This document shows, in pieces, positions 27,801-35,468 of a DNA stretch of 64,000 nt. The position numbers were made by a program, and so were the translations under genes. The first letter of the stretch is position 1. Each line of letters starts with the position of its first letter. Location: contig NZ_FOEJ01000006.1 of NCBI RefSeq assembly GCF_900110705.1, forward strand, positions 82,916-146,915, read 5' to 3'. The stretch comes from Loktanella sp. DSM 29012 (GTDB taxonomy: Bacteria; Pseudomonadota; Alphaproteobacteria; Rhodobacterales; Rhodobacteraceae). The notes below the pieces were generated by a model. The model did not search any database, had not been told where the DNA came from, and was given only the letters and a program-made list of their open reading frames with translations.

Positions 27801-28234
27801 TGTTGCGCGATACCGAGGCCAAGGCGCGCGCGGCCTTTGACGGGGATGTGTCGCTGACCTATCACCTTGCTCCGCCGATGCTGACGAAAACCGGTGCTGA
27901 CGGGCGACCAGTGAAAAGAGAGTTCGGCGCCACGATGGCGCGTGCCTTTCCGCTGCTTGCACGGCTCAAGGTGCTGCGCGGCACGCCGTTCGATCCATTC
28001 GGGCGCACCGCGGAACGCCGGATGGAACGAGCGCTGATTGCGCAATACGAGGCGGACATGGACCGCATCGCTGACCTGCCGGTCAGCGACGCCATCATCG
28101 CGCTGGCACGTCTGCCGCTGGACATTCGCGGTTTCGGTCCCGTCAAACACGCCAATGCGGCCAAGGCGGAAAAGACGCGCGAGATGCTGCTGGCGGCCAT
28201 CACGCGCCCCGATCAGCAGGTGGCCGCGGAATAG
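24830..28234 (+). CDS. Fused indolepyruvate:ferredoxin oxidoreductase
   Basis: A 1134-residue protein fusing the alpha (IorA) and beta/gamma (IorB) parts of indolepyruvate:ferredoxin oxidoreductase, which oxidatively decarboxylates aryl pyruvates to aryl-CoA for aromatic amino-acid breakdown. Visible: an N-terminal pyrimidine-binding domain (GYVTGYRGSPLGAVD), SGCPHNSSTKVPEGS near residue 438, the ThDP-binding GGEGANWVGEAPF and MTGGQGNDGGLTAEQI parts, an iron-sulfur motif CEGCGDCGVQSNC near residue 634, and the gamma domain from VITGVGGTGVVTIG. A GGGAGG site precedes the ATG. Length fits the fused alphaproteobacterial form. Confidence 0.93.
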   Translation: MTRQDISLNDRFDLSKRHVLLNGTQALVRLMLMQRARDARAGLNTAGYVTGYRGSPLGAVDMQMARAAKSLTDAQVTFQPGLNEDLAATALWGSQQAELRGEGKYDGVFGLWYGKGPGVDRSGDVMRHANMAGTSPDGGVIMAMGDDHTGESSTTLHQSDFAMIDAYMPIVSPAGVQEVLDYGLYAWALSRYAGVWVGLKTMKDTIEVTSVVDGDPHRLSFVTPDLALPPEGLNIRLVDTPVAQEARMIDHKRFAAEAFSRANKMDQRKWGKHGARIGFVAAGKNWLDLQHALSLLGIDAQEAERLGITTYKVGQVWPLDMAGFHDFAAGLDLVVVVEEKRKLIEVQVKEALFDDTNTRVYGWHKGDEHSAGRREEIFPTRYALDPIWIAEKLGGILVEEGCASDGVMQGLDALAEARRADNVPEIAARLPYFCSGCPHNSSTKVPEGSRAYAGIGCHYMVQWMDRDTVGFTQMGGEGANWVGEAPFSKTGHVFQNLGDGTYNHSGVQAIRFALMAGTTITYKILYNDAVAMTGGQGNDGGLTAEQIVRELLAMGVRDVRVVYDEKEDVDASHFPSGVPLAERSELPRVQAELAKVSGVSALVYIQTCAAEKRRRRKRGQFPEPDKRVFINTDVCEGCGDCGVQSNCVSIVPVETELGRKRAIDQSSCNKDFSCVKGFCPSFVTVAGAQLKKAATTTVDVGDLPLADLPAISGTHNVVITGVGGTGVVTIGAVLAMAAHLDGKGAGMMEMAGLAQKGGAVHIHCRLAERPEDISAIRVATGECDALIGGDLVVSAGAKTLGLMKTGRTRGVVNAHEIITGDFTRNTEFQLPVDELKLSLTRRLQDKVALFDATELAKATMGDSIYSNMMIFGAAWQMGAIPVSLDAILRAIELNGAAVDRNKQAFDLGRWAVLHPERAARVSEPQVVALPKSLDDRIAFRVDHLTAYQNKRLAKRYLRMVDRFSDAAMREAVALGYHKLLAYKDEYEVARLLRDTEAKARAAFDGDVSLTYHLAPPMLTKTGADGRPVKREFGATMARAFPLLARLKVLRGTPFDPFGRTAERRMERALIAQYEADMDRIADLPVSDAIIALARLPLDIRGFGPVKHANAAKAEKTREMLLAAITRPDQQVAAE

Positions 28235-28321
28235 GCCGTCGCTCGCCGCGTTTTCCTGTCACCGTGCAAAACCCTGCATGGATTTCTGACGTCAACCGAC
28301 GTATGGCTGATGCAAACACGT

Positions 28322-28341
28322 CCGCGCCATGATTGGCGCGG
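28322..28341. other. Hairpin in the gap before murI
   Basis: CCGCGCC-ATGATT-GGCGCGG, a perfect 7-bp stem, lies 22 bases upstream of the murI start. No T-tract follows. It may be an RNA structure in the murI leader or a weak end-structure for the preceding gene. Confidence 0.3.
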
Positions 28342-28363
28342 GCCCGGCACAGAGGGTACGGCA

Positions 28364-29176
28364 ATGGCAGTGGGTATTTTCGACAGCGGACTGGGCGGGT
28401 TGACCGTTCTTGACGCAATTTCCAAGCGGTTGCCCGATCTGCCGCTTGTCTATCTGGGCGACAGTGCCAATGCGCCATACGGCGTGCGCGACGCGGACGA
28501 TATCTATGATCTGACCACCCGTGCCACCCAGCGGCTGTTTGACGAAGGGTGCGATCTGGTGATCCTCGCTTGCAACACGGCCAGTGCTGCGGCACTGCGC
28601 CGGATGCAAGAAGGCTGGGTGCCCAAGGACAAGCGCGTGCTGGGTGTGTTCGTGCCGCTGATCGAGGCGCTGACCGAACGCGAATGGGGCGACAATTCCC
28701 CCCCGCGCGAGGTCGAGGTGAAACATGTGGCACTCTTTGCCACGCCCGCCACGGTGCGCAGTCGTGCGTTTCAGCGCGAGTTGGCATTCCGCGCCATCGG
28801 TGTCGATGTCGAGGCACAGGCCTGTGGCGGTGTCGTCGACGCCATCGAGGACGGCGATTTCATTCTGGCCGAGGCGCTAGTGCGCAGCCATGTGGACGCG
28901 CTGAAACGCAAGATGCCTGATCCTGATGCTGCGATGCTGGGCTGCACCCACTACCCCCTGATGGCCGAGGTGTTTCAGGATGCGCTGGGTGCCGGGGTCA
29001 AGGTGTTCAGCCAGGCAAATCTGGTGGCAGAGAGCCTTGCGCATTACCTCGACCGACGCCCTGAAATGGTGGGCAAGGGCATGACCTCGAAATTTCTGAC
29101 ATCCGGTGATCCGAAAAAGGTATCGGACCGTGCGATGCAGTTCCTGCGACATCCGATCACCTTTGCCAAAGCATGA
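28364..29176 (+). CDS. murI: Glutamate racemase
   Basis: A 270-residue enzyme supplying D-glutamate for peptidoglycan. It starts [16 protein letters not shown], the family N-terminus with Asp7; the two catalytic cysteines are Cys70 ([12 protein letters not shown]) and Cys194 (GCTHYP). The remaining conserved blocks ([22 protein letters not shown]) are present. An in-frame upstream ATG at 28310 would add 18 residues without family support. argC follows 52 bp downstream. Confidence 0.95.
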   Translation: MAVGIFDSGLGGLTVLDAISKRLPDLPLVYLGDSANAPYGVRDADDIYDLTTRATQRLFDEGCDLVILACNTASAAALRRMQEGWVPKDKRVLGVFVPLIEALTEREWGDNSPPREVEVKHVALFATPATVRSRAFQRELAFRAIGVDVEAQACGGVVDAIEDGDFILAEALVRSHVDALKRKMPDPDAAMLGCTHYPLMAEVFQDALGAGVKVFSQANLVAESLAHYLDRRPEMVGKGMTSKFLTSGDPKKVSDRAMQFLRHPITFAKA

Positions 29177-29228
29177 ATTGAAGCAGGCGCACAGCGCCCC
29201 TATCTGATCCCACAAGGGAGACCATGAC

Positions 29229-30257
29229 ATGACCCATAACGTCGCCATTCTGGGCGCATCCGGATACACTGGTGCAGAGCTTGTGCGCCTGATCGCCACG
29301 CATCCGTCGCTGGCCATCACGGGCCTGTCCGGCAATTCCAAGGCCGGGATGGCAATGGCGGATGTGTTTCCGCATCTGCGCCATCTTGATCTGCCGCGCC
29401 TGACCACGATCGAGGACATTGATCTGTCCGGCGTGGATCTGGTGTTTTGCGCGCTGCCCCATGCGACCTCTCAGGCGGTCATCAAGGCGCTGCCGTCGCA
29501 TCTGAAAATCGTCGACCTGTCTGCCGATTTCCGTCTGCGTGACCCGGCGGCCTATGAAAAATGGTACGGCAAGCCCCATGCCGCGCCCGATCTGCAAAAA
29601 GAGGCTGTCTACGGCCTGACCGAATTCTACCGTGACCAGATCCGCACAGCCCGTCTGGTGGCGGGCACCGGATGCAATGCGGCGACAGGCCAATACGCGC
29701 TGCGTCCGCTGATCGCGGCGGGTGTGATCGATCTGGATGAGATCAACATCAACCTGTTGGCGGCCGTGTCGGGTGCGGGGCGCGCGCTCAAGGAAAATTT
29801 GCTGCACGCGGAACTGTCCGAAGGGGCGCATGCCTATGCCGTCGGCGGCACGCACCGGCATCTGGGCGAATTCGATCAGGAATTTTCCGCCATCGCAGGG
29901 CGCGAGGTGCGCGTGCAGTTTACACCGCATCTGATCCCCGCAAACCGCGGTATCCTGGCCACCGTATCGGTCAAGGGCGATGCCGCAGCGATCCACCAAA
30001 CCTTCTCTGACGCCTACGCCAAAGAGCCATTCATCGAGGTTTTGCCCATGGGACAGCACCCGTCCATCAAACACATTCGTGCCAGCAATTTCTGCCATAT
30101 CGGCGTCGTGGCTGACCGCATCGCCGGGCGCGCGCAGGTGATCGCATCGCTGGACAACCTGACCAAGGGGTCTTCTGGGCAGGCGTTGCAGAACGCCAAC
30201 CTGATGCTGGGACTGCCGGAAACGGAGGGTCTGATGATGGCCCCGGTGTTCCCATGA
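29229..30257 (+). CDS. argC: N-acetyl-gamma-glutamyl-phosphate reductase
   Basis: A 342-residue NADPH-dependent enzyme of arginine synthesis. Seen: the Rossmann motif [19 protein letters not shown], the [11 protein letters not shown] block, LSADFRLRD, and a catalytic Cys149. The active-site stretch reads AGTGCNAATG instead of the common NPGCYPT, a variant closer to the LysY-like pattern. The C-terminal [13 protein letters not shown] and [13 protein letters not shown] blocks are ArgC-type. The gene overlaps ccmE by 4 bp (ATGA), so it is coupled to cytochrome c maturation genes. Confidence 0.9.
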   Translation: MTHNVAILGASGYTGAELVRLIATHPSLAITGLSGNSKAGMAMADVFPHLRHLDLPRLTTIEDIDLSGVDLVFCALPHATSQAVIKALPSHLKIVDLSADFRLRDPAAYEKWYGKPHAAPDLQKEAVYGLTEFYRDQIRTARLVAGTGCNAATGQYALRPLIAAGVIDLDEININLLAAVSGAGRALKENLLHAELSEGAHAYAVGGTHRHLGEFDQEFSAIAGREVRVQFTPHLIPANRGILATVSVKGDAAAIHQTFSDAYAKEPFIEVLPMGQHPSIKHIRASNFCHIGVVADRIAGRAQVIASLDNLTKGSSGQALQNANLMLGLPETEGLMMAPVFP

Positions 30258-30712
30258 AGGGGCTCAAGAAAAAACGGCGCATCCAGGTGATGGCGCTGTC
30301 CGGTGTCTGCGTTGCGGCGGTTCTTGGCTTGCTTGCGGTGTTGCCAGAGGAATCGTTCCAGTTCTTTCGCGCGCCGTCAGAAGTCGCCGCCGACCCGCCG
30401 CGCGAAACAGAGTTGTTTCGCATCGGCGGTCTGGTCGAGGTCGGAACGCTGGTGCGCGGCACCGGCACGCAGGTTGCGTTCAATGTGACCGATGGTGGTG
30501 CATCGATTCCGGTCGTCTACACCGGTATCCTGCCGGATCTCTTTGAAGAAGGTCAGGGCATGGTCGGGCAGGGGCGTTACATCAACGGCACCTTCGAAGC
30601 CATTGAAATCCTTGCGCGACATGACGAAGAATACATGCCGCAAGAGGTGATTGACGCGCTCAAGGAACAGGGCACCTACGTGGAACCGGGCGCTGAGGTC
30701 GCAACCAATTAA
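30254..30712 (+). CDS. ccmE: Cytochrome c maturation protein CcmE (heme chaperone)
   Basis: A 152-residue membrane-anchored periplasmic protein that carries heme covalently and passes it to CcmF. It has a single N-terminal anchor ([18 protein letters not shown]), the OB-fold block [15 protein letters not shown], and the heme-binding His123 with Tyr127 in ARHDEEYMP (HxxxY). Starts in an ATGA overlap with argC. The lysis-type genes follow 45 bp downstream, before ccmF. Confidence 0.95.
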   Translation: MKGLKKKRRIQVMALSGVCVAAVLGLLAVLPEESFQFFRAPSEVAADPPRETELFRIGGLVEVGTLVRGTGTQVAFNVTDGGASIPVVYTGILPDLFEEGQGMVGQGRYINGTFEAIEILARHDEEYMPQEVIDALKEQGTYVEPGAEVATN

Positions 30713-30757
30713 CCTTTGACCGCTGATCCTGCCTGCACCCCAGCAGGAGGATCGCGA

Positions 30758-31369
30758 ATGCAGAGCGTTGAACAGATTGCGGCTGAAATCGTCGCCCGCG
30801 AGGGTGGTTTCGTCGACGATCCCGACGATCCCGGCGGGGCTACGCAGCATGGTGTGACGATCCACACGCTGCGGCGGCTCGGACTTGATCTGGACGGTGA
30901 CGGCGATGTCGATGCAGCCGACGTGCGACGGATCAGCCGCGACCGTGCCGTGCAAATCTATATCCAGCATTATTTTGAGGCCCCCCGCATCGGCACCTTG
31001 CCGGATGCGTTGCACGCCAGCGTATTCGATATGTATGTCAATGCGGGCAACAATGCGGTCAAGATTTTGCAACGTCTTTTCAATCGGATGCGGCTGGATG
31101 TTCAGGTCGATGGTGTCATCGGTGCACAGACTGCGACCGCTGCTGTGCGGGCGATGGAGGCCGCGCCGGATCATCTGGTCGATGCCTACGGAATCGCGCG
31201 GCGCAATTATTATTACGCGCTGGCGGACCAGCGCCCCGCCAGTCGAAAATACGCGCGCCGTCGCGATGGCGGCACTGGCGGCTGGATCACGCGGGCGGAA
31301 ATGTTCATCGCCCCCCGCTATCATCTGAGCGACGCGCAGCACCGCGAGAGGACACGGGCATGGGAATGA
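30758..31369 (+). CDS. GTA-type endolysin (GH108 / peptidoglycan-binding)
   Basis: A 203-residue peptidoglycan hydrolase of the GH108 type, with N-terminal catalytic Glu15 in REGGFVDDPDDPGGATQHGVT and a C-terminal region resembling PG_binding_3 (LQRLFNRMRLDVQVDGVIGAQT). An EF-hand/dockerin-like loop DLDGDGDVDAAD sits at residues 44-55. Homologues in Rhodobacter capsulatus (rcc00555) are the gene-transfer-agent endolysin that releases particles by lysis. Start at MQSVEQIAAEI; the gene overlaps the holin gene by 10 bp. Confidence 0.85.
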   Translation: MQSVEQIAAEIVAREGGFVDDPDDPGGATQHGVTIHTLRRLGLDLDGDGDVDAADVRRISRDRAVQIYIQHYFEAPRIGTLPDALHASVFDMYVNAGNNAVKILQRLFNRMRLDVQVDGVIGAQTATAAVRAMEAAPDHLVDAYGIARRNYYYALADQRPASRKYARRRDGGTGGWITRAEMFIAPRYHLSDAQHRERTRAWE

Positions 31370-31896
31370 TCGACAGGGTGATGGCTTGGGTTTTTGGTGA
31401 CGGGCGCAACGTCGTGGCCGAAACGGTCGAGGTATTCCGCGAGAACAGCGAAGGCCGCGCGCAGCGGCTGACCGATGAAAAGGCGGCCGCATTGGCCCAA
31501 TTCGCCGCCGAATTTGCGCAGCCGCGCAAGGGATTATTTGACAGGATGGTCGACGGGCTGAACCGGTTGCCGCGTCCCTTGCTGGCGCTGGGAACGATCG
31601 GGTTGTTTGTCTCGGCGATGACCAGCCCGGCGTGGTTTGCCAGCCGGATGGCGGGTGTCGCGCTGATCCCCGAACCACTGTGGTGGTTGATGGGGGCGAT
31701 TGTCAGCTTTTATTTCGGCGCACGCTATCAGGTCAAAGGGCAGGAATTCCAACGATCGGTCGCGGAATCCGTCATCCGGAGCGAGGCGGTGATCAAGGAC
31801 GCGGTCGCACCGCCCTCGGGTGCGACGGCAATGCCCGAAGGTTATGCCGACAATGCGGCCCTTGCGGACTGGTGGAGGTCCCGCAATGCAATCTGA
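31360..31896 (+). CDS. Three-transmembrane holin (GTA release type)
   Basis: A 178-residue membrane protein with an N-terminal amphipathic region, then hydrophobic segments around LLALGTIGLFVSAM, SPAWFASRMAGVALIP and EPLWWLMGAIVSFYFGARYQ. The pattern matches the 3-TM holin family linked to gene-transfer-agent release, and the upstream neighbour is an endolysin, as in R. capsulatus rcc00555/00556. Overlaps the endolysin by 10 bp and the next small gene by 11 bp. No capsid or terminase genes accompany it here. Confidence 0.82.
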   Translation: MGMIDRVMAWVFGDGRNVVAETVEVFRENSEGRAQRLTDEKAAALAQFAAEFAQPRKGLFDRMVDGLNRLPRPLLALGTIGLFVSAMTSPAWFASRMAGVALIPEPLWWLMGAIVSFYFGARYQVKGQEFQRSVAESVIRSEAVIKDAVAPPSGATAMPEGYADNAALADWWRSRNAI

Positions 31897-32089
31897 CTGG
31901 CCCGATGTCGTTGAAAAACGCCTTGTCGCGCTGGAGACGCATAATGCGGTTGCTGCGGTCCAGATGCTGAATGTGTCCGAACGGCTCAGCGCGATCGAGG
32001 ACACGCTGAAATGGCTGGTGCGGCTGATTGTCGGCGGACTGGTGGTGGCCGGGATCACCTATGTTGTCCAGGGCGGGCTGGCCGTCTGA
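31886..32089 (+). CDS. XhlA-like small membrane protein
   Basis: A 67-residue protein with a heptad-rich N-terminal half (RLVALETHNAVAAVQMLNVSERLSAIEDTLKWL) and one C-terminal transmembrane segment (LIVGGLVVAGITYVVQGG). This is the plan of XhlA-type hemolysin/holin helpers found beside phage and GTA lysis genes. It overlaps the holin by 11 bp. Function is inferred from plan and context. Confidence 0.7.
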   Translation: MQSDWPDVVEKRLVALETHNAVAAVQMLNVSERLSAIEDTLKWLVRLIVGGLVVAGITYVVQGGLAV

Positions 32090-32164
32090 CAAGGGCGTTG
32101 TGCCGCAGATGAATTTGTTGCGAAACCTATGTCGGTGGCCCTTGCGATGGGCTATGTTAAAGGC

Positions 32165-34132
32165 ATGTTTATTGAACTTGCACACTTTGCCCTGATCCTG
32201 GCCTTTGTCGTGGCCATTGCGCAAACCGTCGTGCCCCTGGTGGGCGCAGCCAAGGGGTGGCGCGGCTGGATGGCTTTTGCCGATCCGGCGGCCACTTCGC
32301 AGCTGATCCTTGTGACATTTGCCTTTGCGGTCCTGACCTGGGCCTTTGTCGTGTCCGATTTTTCGGTCGCGCTGGTCTATGCAAACAGCCACACGCTGAA
32401 ACCGATGCTGTACAAGGTCACCGGCGTCTGGGGCAACCACGAGGGGTCGATGCTGTTGTGGGTGTTGATCCTCGCGTTGTTCGGGGCGAGCGCGGCATGG
32501 TTCGGTGGCAACCTGCCTGCCACGCTCAAGGCACGCGTGCTAGCGGTGCAGGGCAGCATCTCGGTCGCCTTTATCGCGTTCATTCTGTTCACCTCCAATC
32601 CGTTCGCGCGGCTTGCCGTGCCGCCGTTGGATGGGCGTGATCTGAACCCGCTGTTGCAGGATCCGGGTTTGGCGTTTCACCCGCCGTTCCTCTATCTCGG
32701 CTATGTCGGCCTTAGCATGACATTCAGCTTTGCCGTGGCCGCGCTGATCGAAGGCCGCGTCGATGCGGCCTGGGGTCGCTGGGTGCGGCCCTGGACGCTG
32801 GCCGCATGGATGTTCCTGACCGTGGGCATCGCGCTGGGGTCCTGGTGGGCCTATTACGAACTGGGCTGGGGCGGTTTCTGGTTCTGGGATCCGGTCGAAA
32901 ACGCAAGCTTCATGCCGTGGTTGATCGCGGCTGCCCTGCTGCACAGCGCCATCGTCGTGGAAAAACGCGAAACGCTCAAGAGTTGGACGATCCTGCTGGC
33001 CATCCTTGCCTTTGGGTTTTCATTGCTGGGTGCCTTTATCGTGCGGTCGGGGGTGCTGACATCGGTACACGCCTTTGCCAACGACCCTGAGCGTGGCATG
33101 TTCATCCTGCTGATCCTCGGTCTGTATCTGGGCGGGGCGCTGACCCTCTTTGCAGCACGCGCGGGGGCGATGCAGTCGCAGGGCGCGTTCGGCACCGTCA
33201 GCCGGGAATCGGCACTGGTGTTGAACAACATCCTGCTGGCTGTCAGCGCCTTCGTGGTGTTCATCGGGACGATCTGGCCGCTGGTTGCCGAAATGGTGTT
33301 CGACCGGACATTGTCGGTCGGTCCGCCGTTCTTTGACGCGGCATTCACGCCATTCATGGTCATCTTGGCCATCGCTCTGCCGCTTGGGTCACTCTTGGCA
33401 TGGAAACGTGGCAAGCTGGGCCGCGCCACCGGACCGCTAGTCGGGCTGGTGATCTTGTCGGTGGCTCTCGCCGGTTTGGCCTACGCGGTCTATTCGGGCC
33501 GGTCGATGGTCGGGCCCGTCGGCGTCGCCCTGGGCGTCTGGGTTGTCGGCGGTGCGCTGCTGGACCTGTGGCTGCGGGCCGGGCGCGGTCCGGTCGGTGA
33601 TCGCCTGCGCCGCATCACGCGGCTGCCGCGTGCCGATTGGGGCAAATCGGTTGCCCATCTGGGCATGGGTGTCACCGTGTTCGGCATCGCTGCGATGACA
33701 GCGTGGAACGTCGAGGATATTCGCGTGGTGAACGTGGGCGACACCTATCAGGTCGGTGATTACGCCGTCACGCTGACGGCGATCGAGGATATCGAAGGAC
33801 CGAACTACCTGTCCACGATGGCCAGCCTGTCGATCAGCCACAAAGGTGCGGAACCCTTTGTCCTGATGCCGGAAAAGCGGTTCTATCCGGTAGCGCAGAT
33901 GCCCACGACCGAGGCCGCGATCGACAACGGGTTCCTCCGTGATGTCTACGCGGTGATCGGTGATCCGCAGGCCGGTGGTGGCTATGCTGTGCGCGTCTAT
34001 CTCAAGCCATTCGCCAACTGGATCTGGGGTGGTGCGATCCTGATGTCGTTGGGCGGTCTGATCTCGCTCACGGACCGGCGTCTGCGGTTTGCCGTCGGCG
34101 CGCGCAAGCCGCAGGCGGTCGCCGCGGAATGA
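32165..34132 (+). CDS. ccmF: Heme lyase component CcmF
   Basis: A 655-residue multipass protein that ligates heme from CcmE to apocytochromes c. It keeps GNHEGSMLLWVLILALFG, PGLAFHPPFLYLGYVG, the WWD-domain core WGGFWFWDPVENASFMPWL, and conserved histidines in periplasmic loops. Start at MFIELAHFALILAF, the CcmF N-terminus; other in-frame ATGs upstream are less likely. It lies 75 bp after the lysis cassette; the interruption of ccmE and ccmF is the notable point. It overlaps ccmH (ATGA). Confidence 0.94.
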   Translation: MFIELAHFALILAFVVAIAQTVVPLVGAAKGWRGWMAFADPAATSQLILVTFAFAVLTWAFVVSDFSVALVYANSHTLKPMLYKVTGVWGNHEGSMLLWVLILALFGASAAWFGGNLPATLKARVLAVQGSISVAFIAFILFTSNPFARLAVPPLDGRDLNPLLQDPGLAFHPPFLYLGYVGLSMTFSFAVAALIEGRVDAAWGRWVRPWTLAAWMFLTVGIALGSWWAYYELGWGGFWFWDPVENASFMPWLIAAALLHSAIVVEKRETLKSWTILLAILAFGFSLLGAFIVRSGVLTSVHAFANDPERGMFILLILGLYLGGALTLFAARAGAMQSQGAFGTVSRESALVLNNILLAVSAFVVFIGTIWPLVAEMVFDRTLSVGPPFFDAAFTPFMVILAIALPLGSLLAWKRGKLGRATGPLVGLVILSVALAGLAYAVYSGRSMVGPVGVALGVWVVGGALLDLWLRAGRGPVGDRLRRITRLPRADWGKSVAHLGMGVTVFGIAAMTAWNVEDIRVVNVGDTYQVGDYAVTLTAIEDIEGPNYLSTMASLSISHKGAEPFVLMPEKRFYPVAQMPTTEAAIDNGFLRDVYAVIGDPQAGGGYAVRVYLKPFANWIWGGAILMSLGGLISLTDRRLRFAVGARKPQAVAAE

Positions 34133-34572
34133 GGTGGCTCGCCCTGATCCTGTGCCTGTGGGCGCTGCCTGCCTTTGCGGTTGATCCCAGCGAGGTGCTG
34201 GATGACCCCGTGCTGGAGGAACGCGCCCGCGAGCTGAGCAAGGGGTTGCGTTGCCCGGTCTGCCAGAACGAAAGCATCGACGAATCCAACGCGCCCATCA
34301 GCCGGGAATTGCGCGTTTTGCTGCGCGAACGGTTGGTCGCGGGCGACAGTGACGCAGAGGTGCGGCAATTTCTGGTCGCGCGGTTCGGGGAATTCGTGTT
34401 GCTGGAACCCGACCGCACTGGGGTGAACATTATCCTGTGGTGGGCCGCGCCCGCGCTGCTGTTGTTGGCGCTGGGGGTGGGCTGGACCGCGATCCGGCGC
34501 AAACCGGGCACGGGGGATGCGCAGCTGACGGAAAAGGAACGCGCCGAGCTGGAGAGAATCCTGCGTTCCTGA
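34129..34572 (+). CDS. ccmH: Cytochrome c maturation protein CcmH
   Basis: A 147-residue thioredoxin-like partner of CcmF that keeps apocytochrome cysteines reduced. It has a signal peptide (MRWLALILCLWALPAFA), the redox motif LRCPVCQN with Cys42 and Cys45, and a C-terminal transmembrane segment (LWWAAPALLLLALGVGWTAI). It is the short, Ccl2-like form without a TPR extension. It starts in an ATGA overlap with ccmF. Confidence 0.94.
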   Translation: MRWLALILCLWALPAFAVDPSEVLDDPVLEERARELSKGLRCPVCQNESIDESNAPISRELRVLLRERLVAGDSDAEVRQFLVARFGEFVLLEPDRTGVNIILWWAAPALLLLALGVGWTAIRRKPGTGDAQLTEKERAELERILRS

Positions 34573-34640
34573 CGTTTGGTTTTCATGGCTTTGACCCGGT
34601 CAACGGTTAGGCTGTGCAAAACCAGCAGCAGGACCGACCC

Positions 34641-35414
34641 ATGGACTATACCGCGATCACCGTGAACGTCAGCGACGATGTCGTCACGATTACCATGAAC
34701 CGCCCCGAAAAGATGAATGCGCTGAACGGCACCATGCGGTCCGAACTGACCCATGCTGTCATGGATGCACCCAACCACGGACGCGTGCTGGTGCTGACCG
34801 GGTCGGGCCGTGCGTTCTGTTCCGGTCAGGAACTCAGCTTTGGCGAGGCGGCGAACCTCGACCTCGAAGCCGTGTTGCGCGACGAATACGTGCCGATGCT
34901 GCGGGCCATCGTGGATTGTCCCCTGCCGACCATCGCTGCCGTGAATGGTGTGGCGGCAGGGGCAGGGGCAAACCTCGCGCTTGTGTTCGATGTGGTGCTG
35001 GCCAGCGAAGATGCTTATTTCGTGCAGGCCTTTGCCAAGATCGGTCTGATCCCCGACGCGGGCGGCACATGGTTCCTGCCACGTCAGGTCGGATTTGCAC
35101 GGGCGATGGGGGCATCTTTGTTCGCGGACAAGATCGGCGCCAAACAGGCCGCCGACTGGGGTATGATTTATGAATCCGTACCGGCGGATGATTTCGCAGC
35201 CCATTGGCAGGCGCGCGCCGGGCAACTGGCGCAGGGTCCGACGCAGACTTATCACCATATCAAACAGGCACTGCGCGCCAGTTTTGACAATGATCTTGAT
35301 ACACAGCTCGCGCTGGAGGCCGAATTGCAGGGCAAATGTGGCAAGACGCGTGATTTTGGCGAAGGGGTCGCGGCCTTTGTTGAAAAACGCACAGCGCGAT
35401 TTCAGGGGCGGTAA
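34641..35414 (+). CDS. Enoyl-CoA hydratase/isomerase, PaaG-like
   Basis: A 257-residue crotonase-fold protein. Oxyanion-hole blocks LTGSGRAFCSGQEL and NGVAAGAGANLALVFDVVLASE are present, and the acidic residue in KIGLIPDAGGTWFLPRQVG is of the type seen in PaaG isomerases of phenylacetate breakdown. Whether it acts in phenylacetate, beta-oxidation or another pathway is not shown by context. Start at MDYTAITV with AGGA upstream. Confidence 0.85.
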   Translation: MDYTAITVNVSDDVVTITMNRPEKMNALNGTMRSELTHAVMDAPNHGRVLVLTGSGRAFCSGQELSFGEAANLDLEAVLRDEYVPMLRAIVDCPLPTIAAVNGVAAGAGANLALVFDVVLASEDAYFVQAFAKIGLIPDAGGTWFLPRQVGFARAMGASLFADKIGAKQAADWGMIYESVPADDFAAHWQARAGQLAQGPTQTYHHIKQALRASFDNDLDTQLALEAELQGKCGKTRDFGEGVAAFVEKRTARFQGR

Positions 35415-35468
35415 CGGAACAGGTCGGCGGATTCCGGGTTGGTTTCCGAACCAAGAAGGAACCAACCC

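Noticed and set aside
30709..30714. CtrA half-site TTAACC just before the lysis cassette
   Set aside because: Only one half of TTAA-N7-TTAA is present and it overlaps the ccmE stop codon, so chance is likely; worth recording because GTA lysis genes are CtrA-linked.
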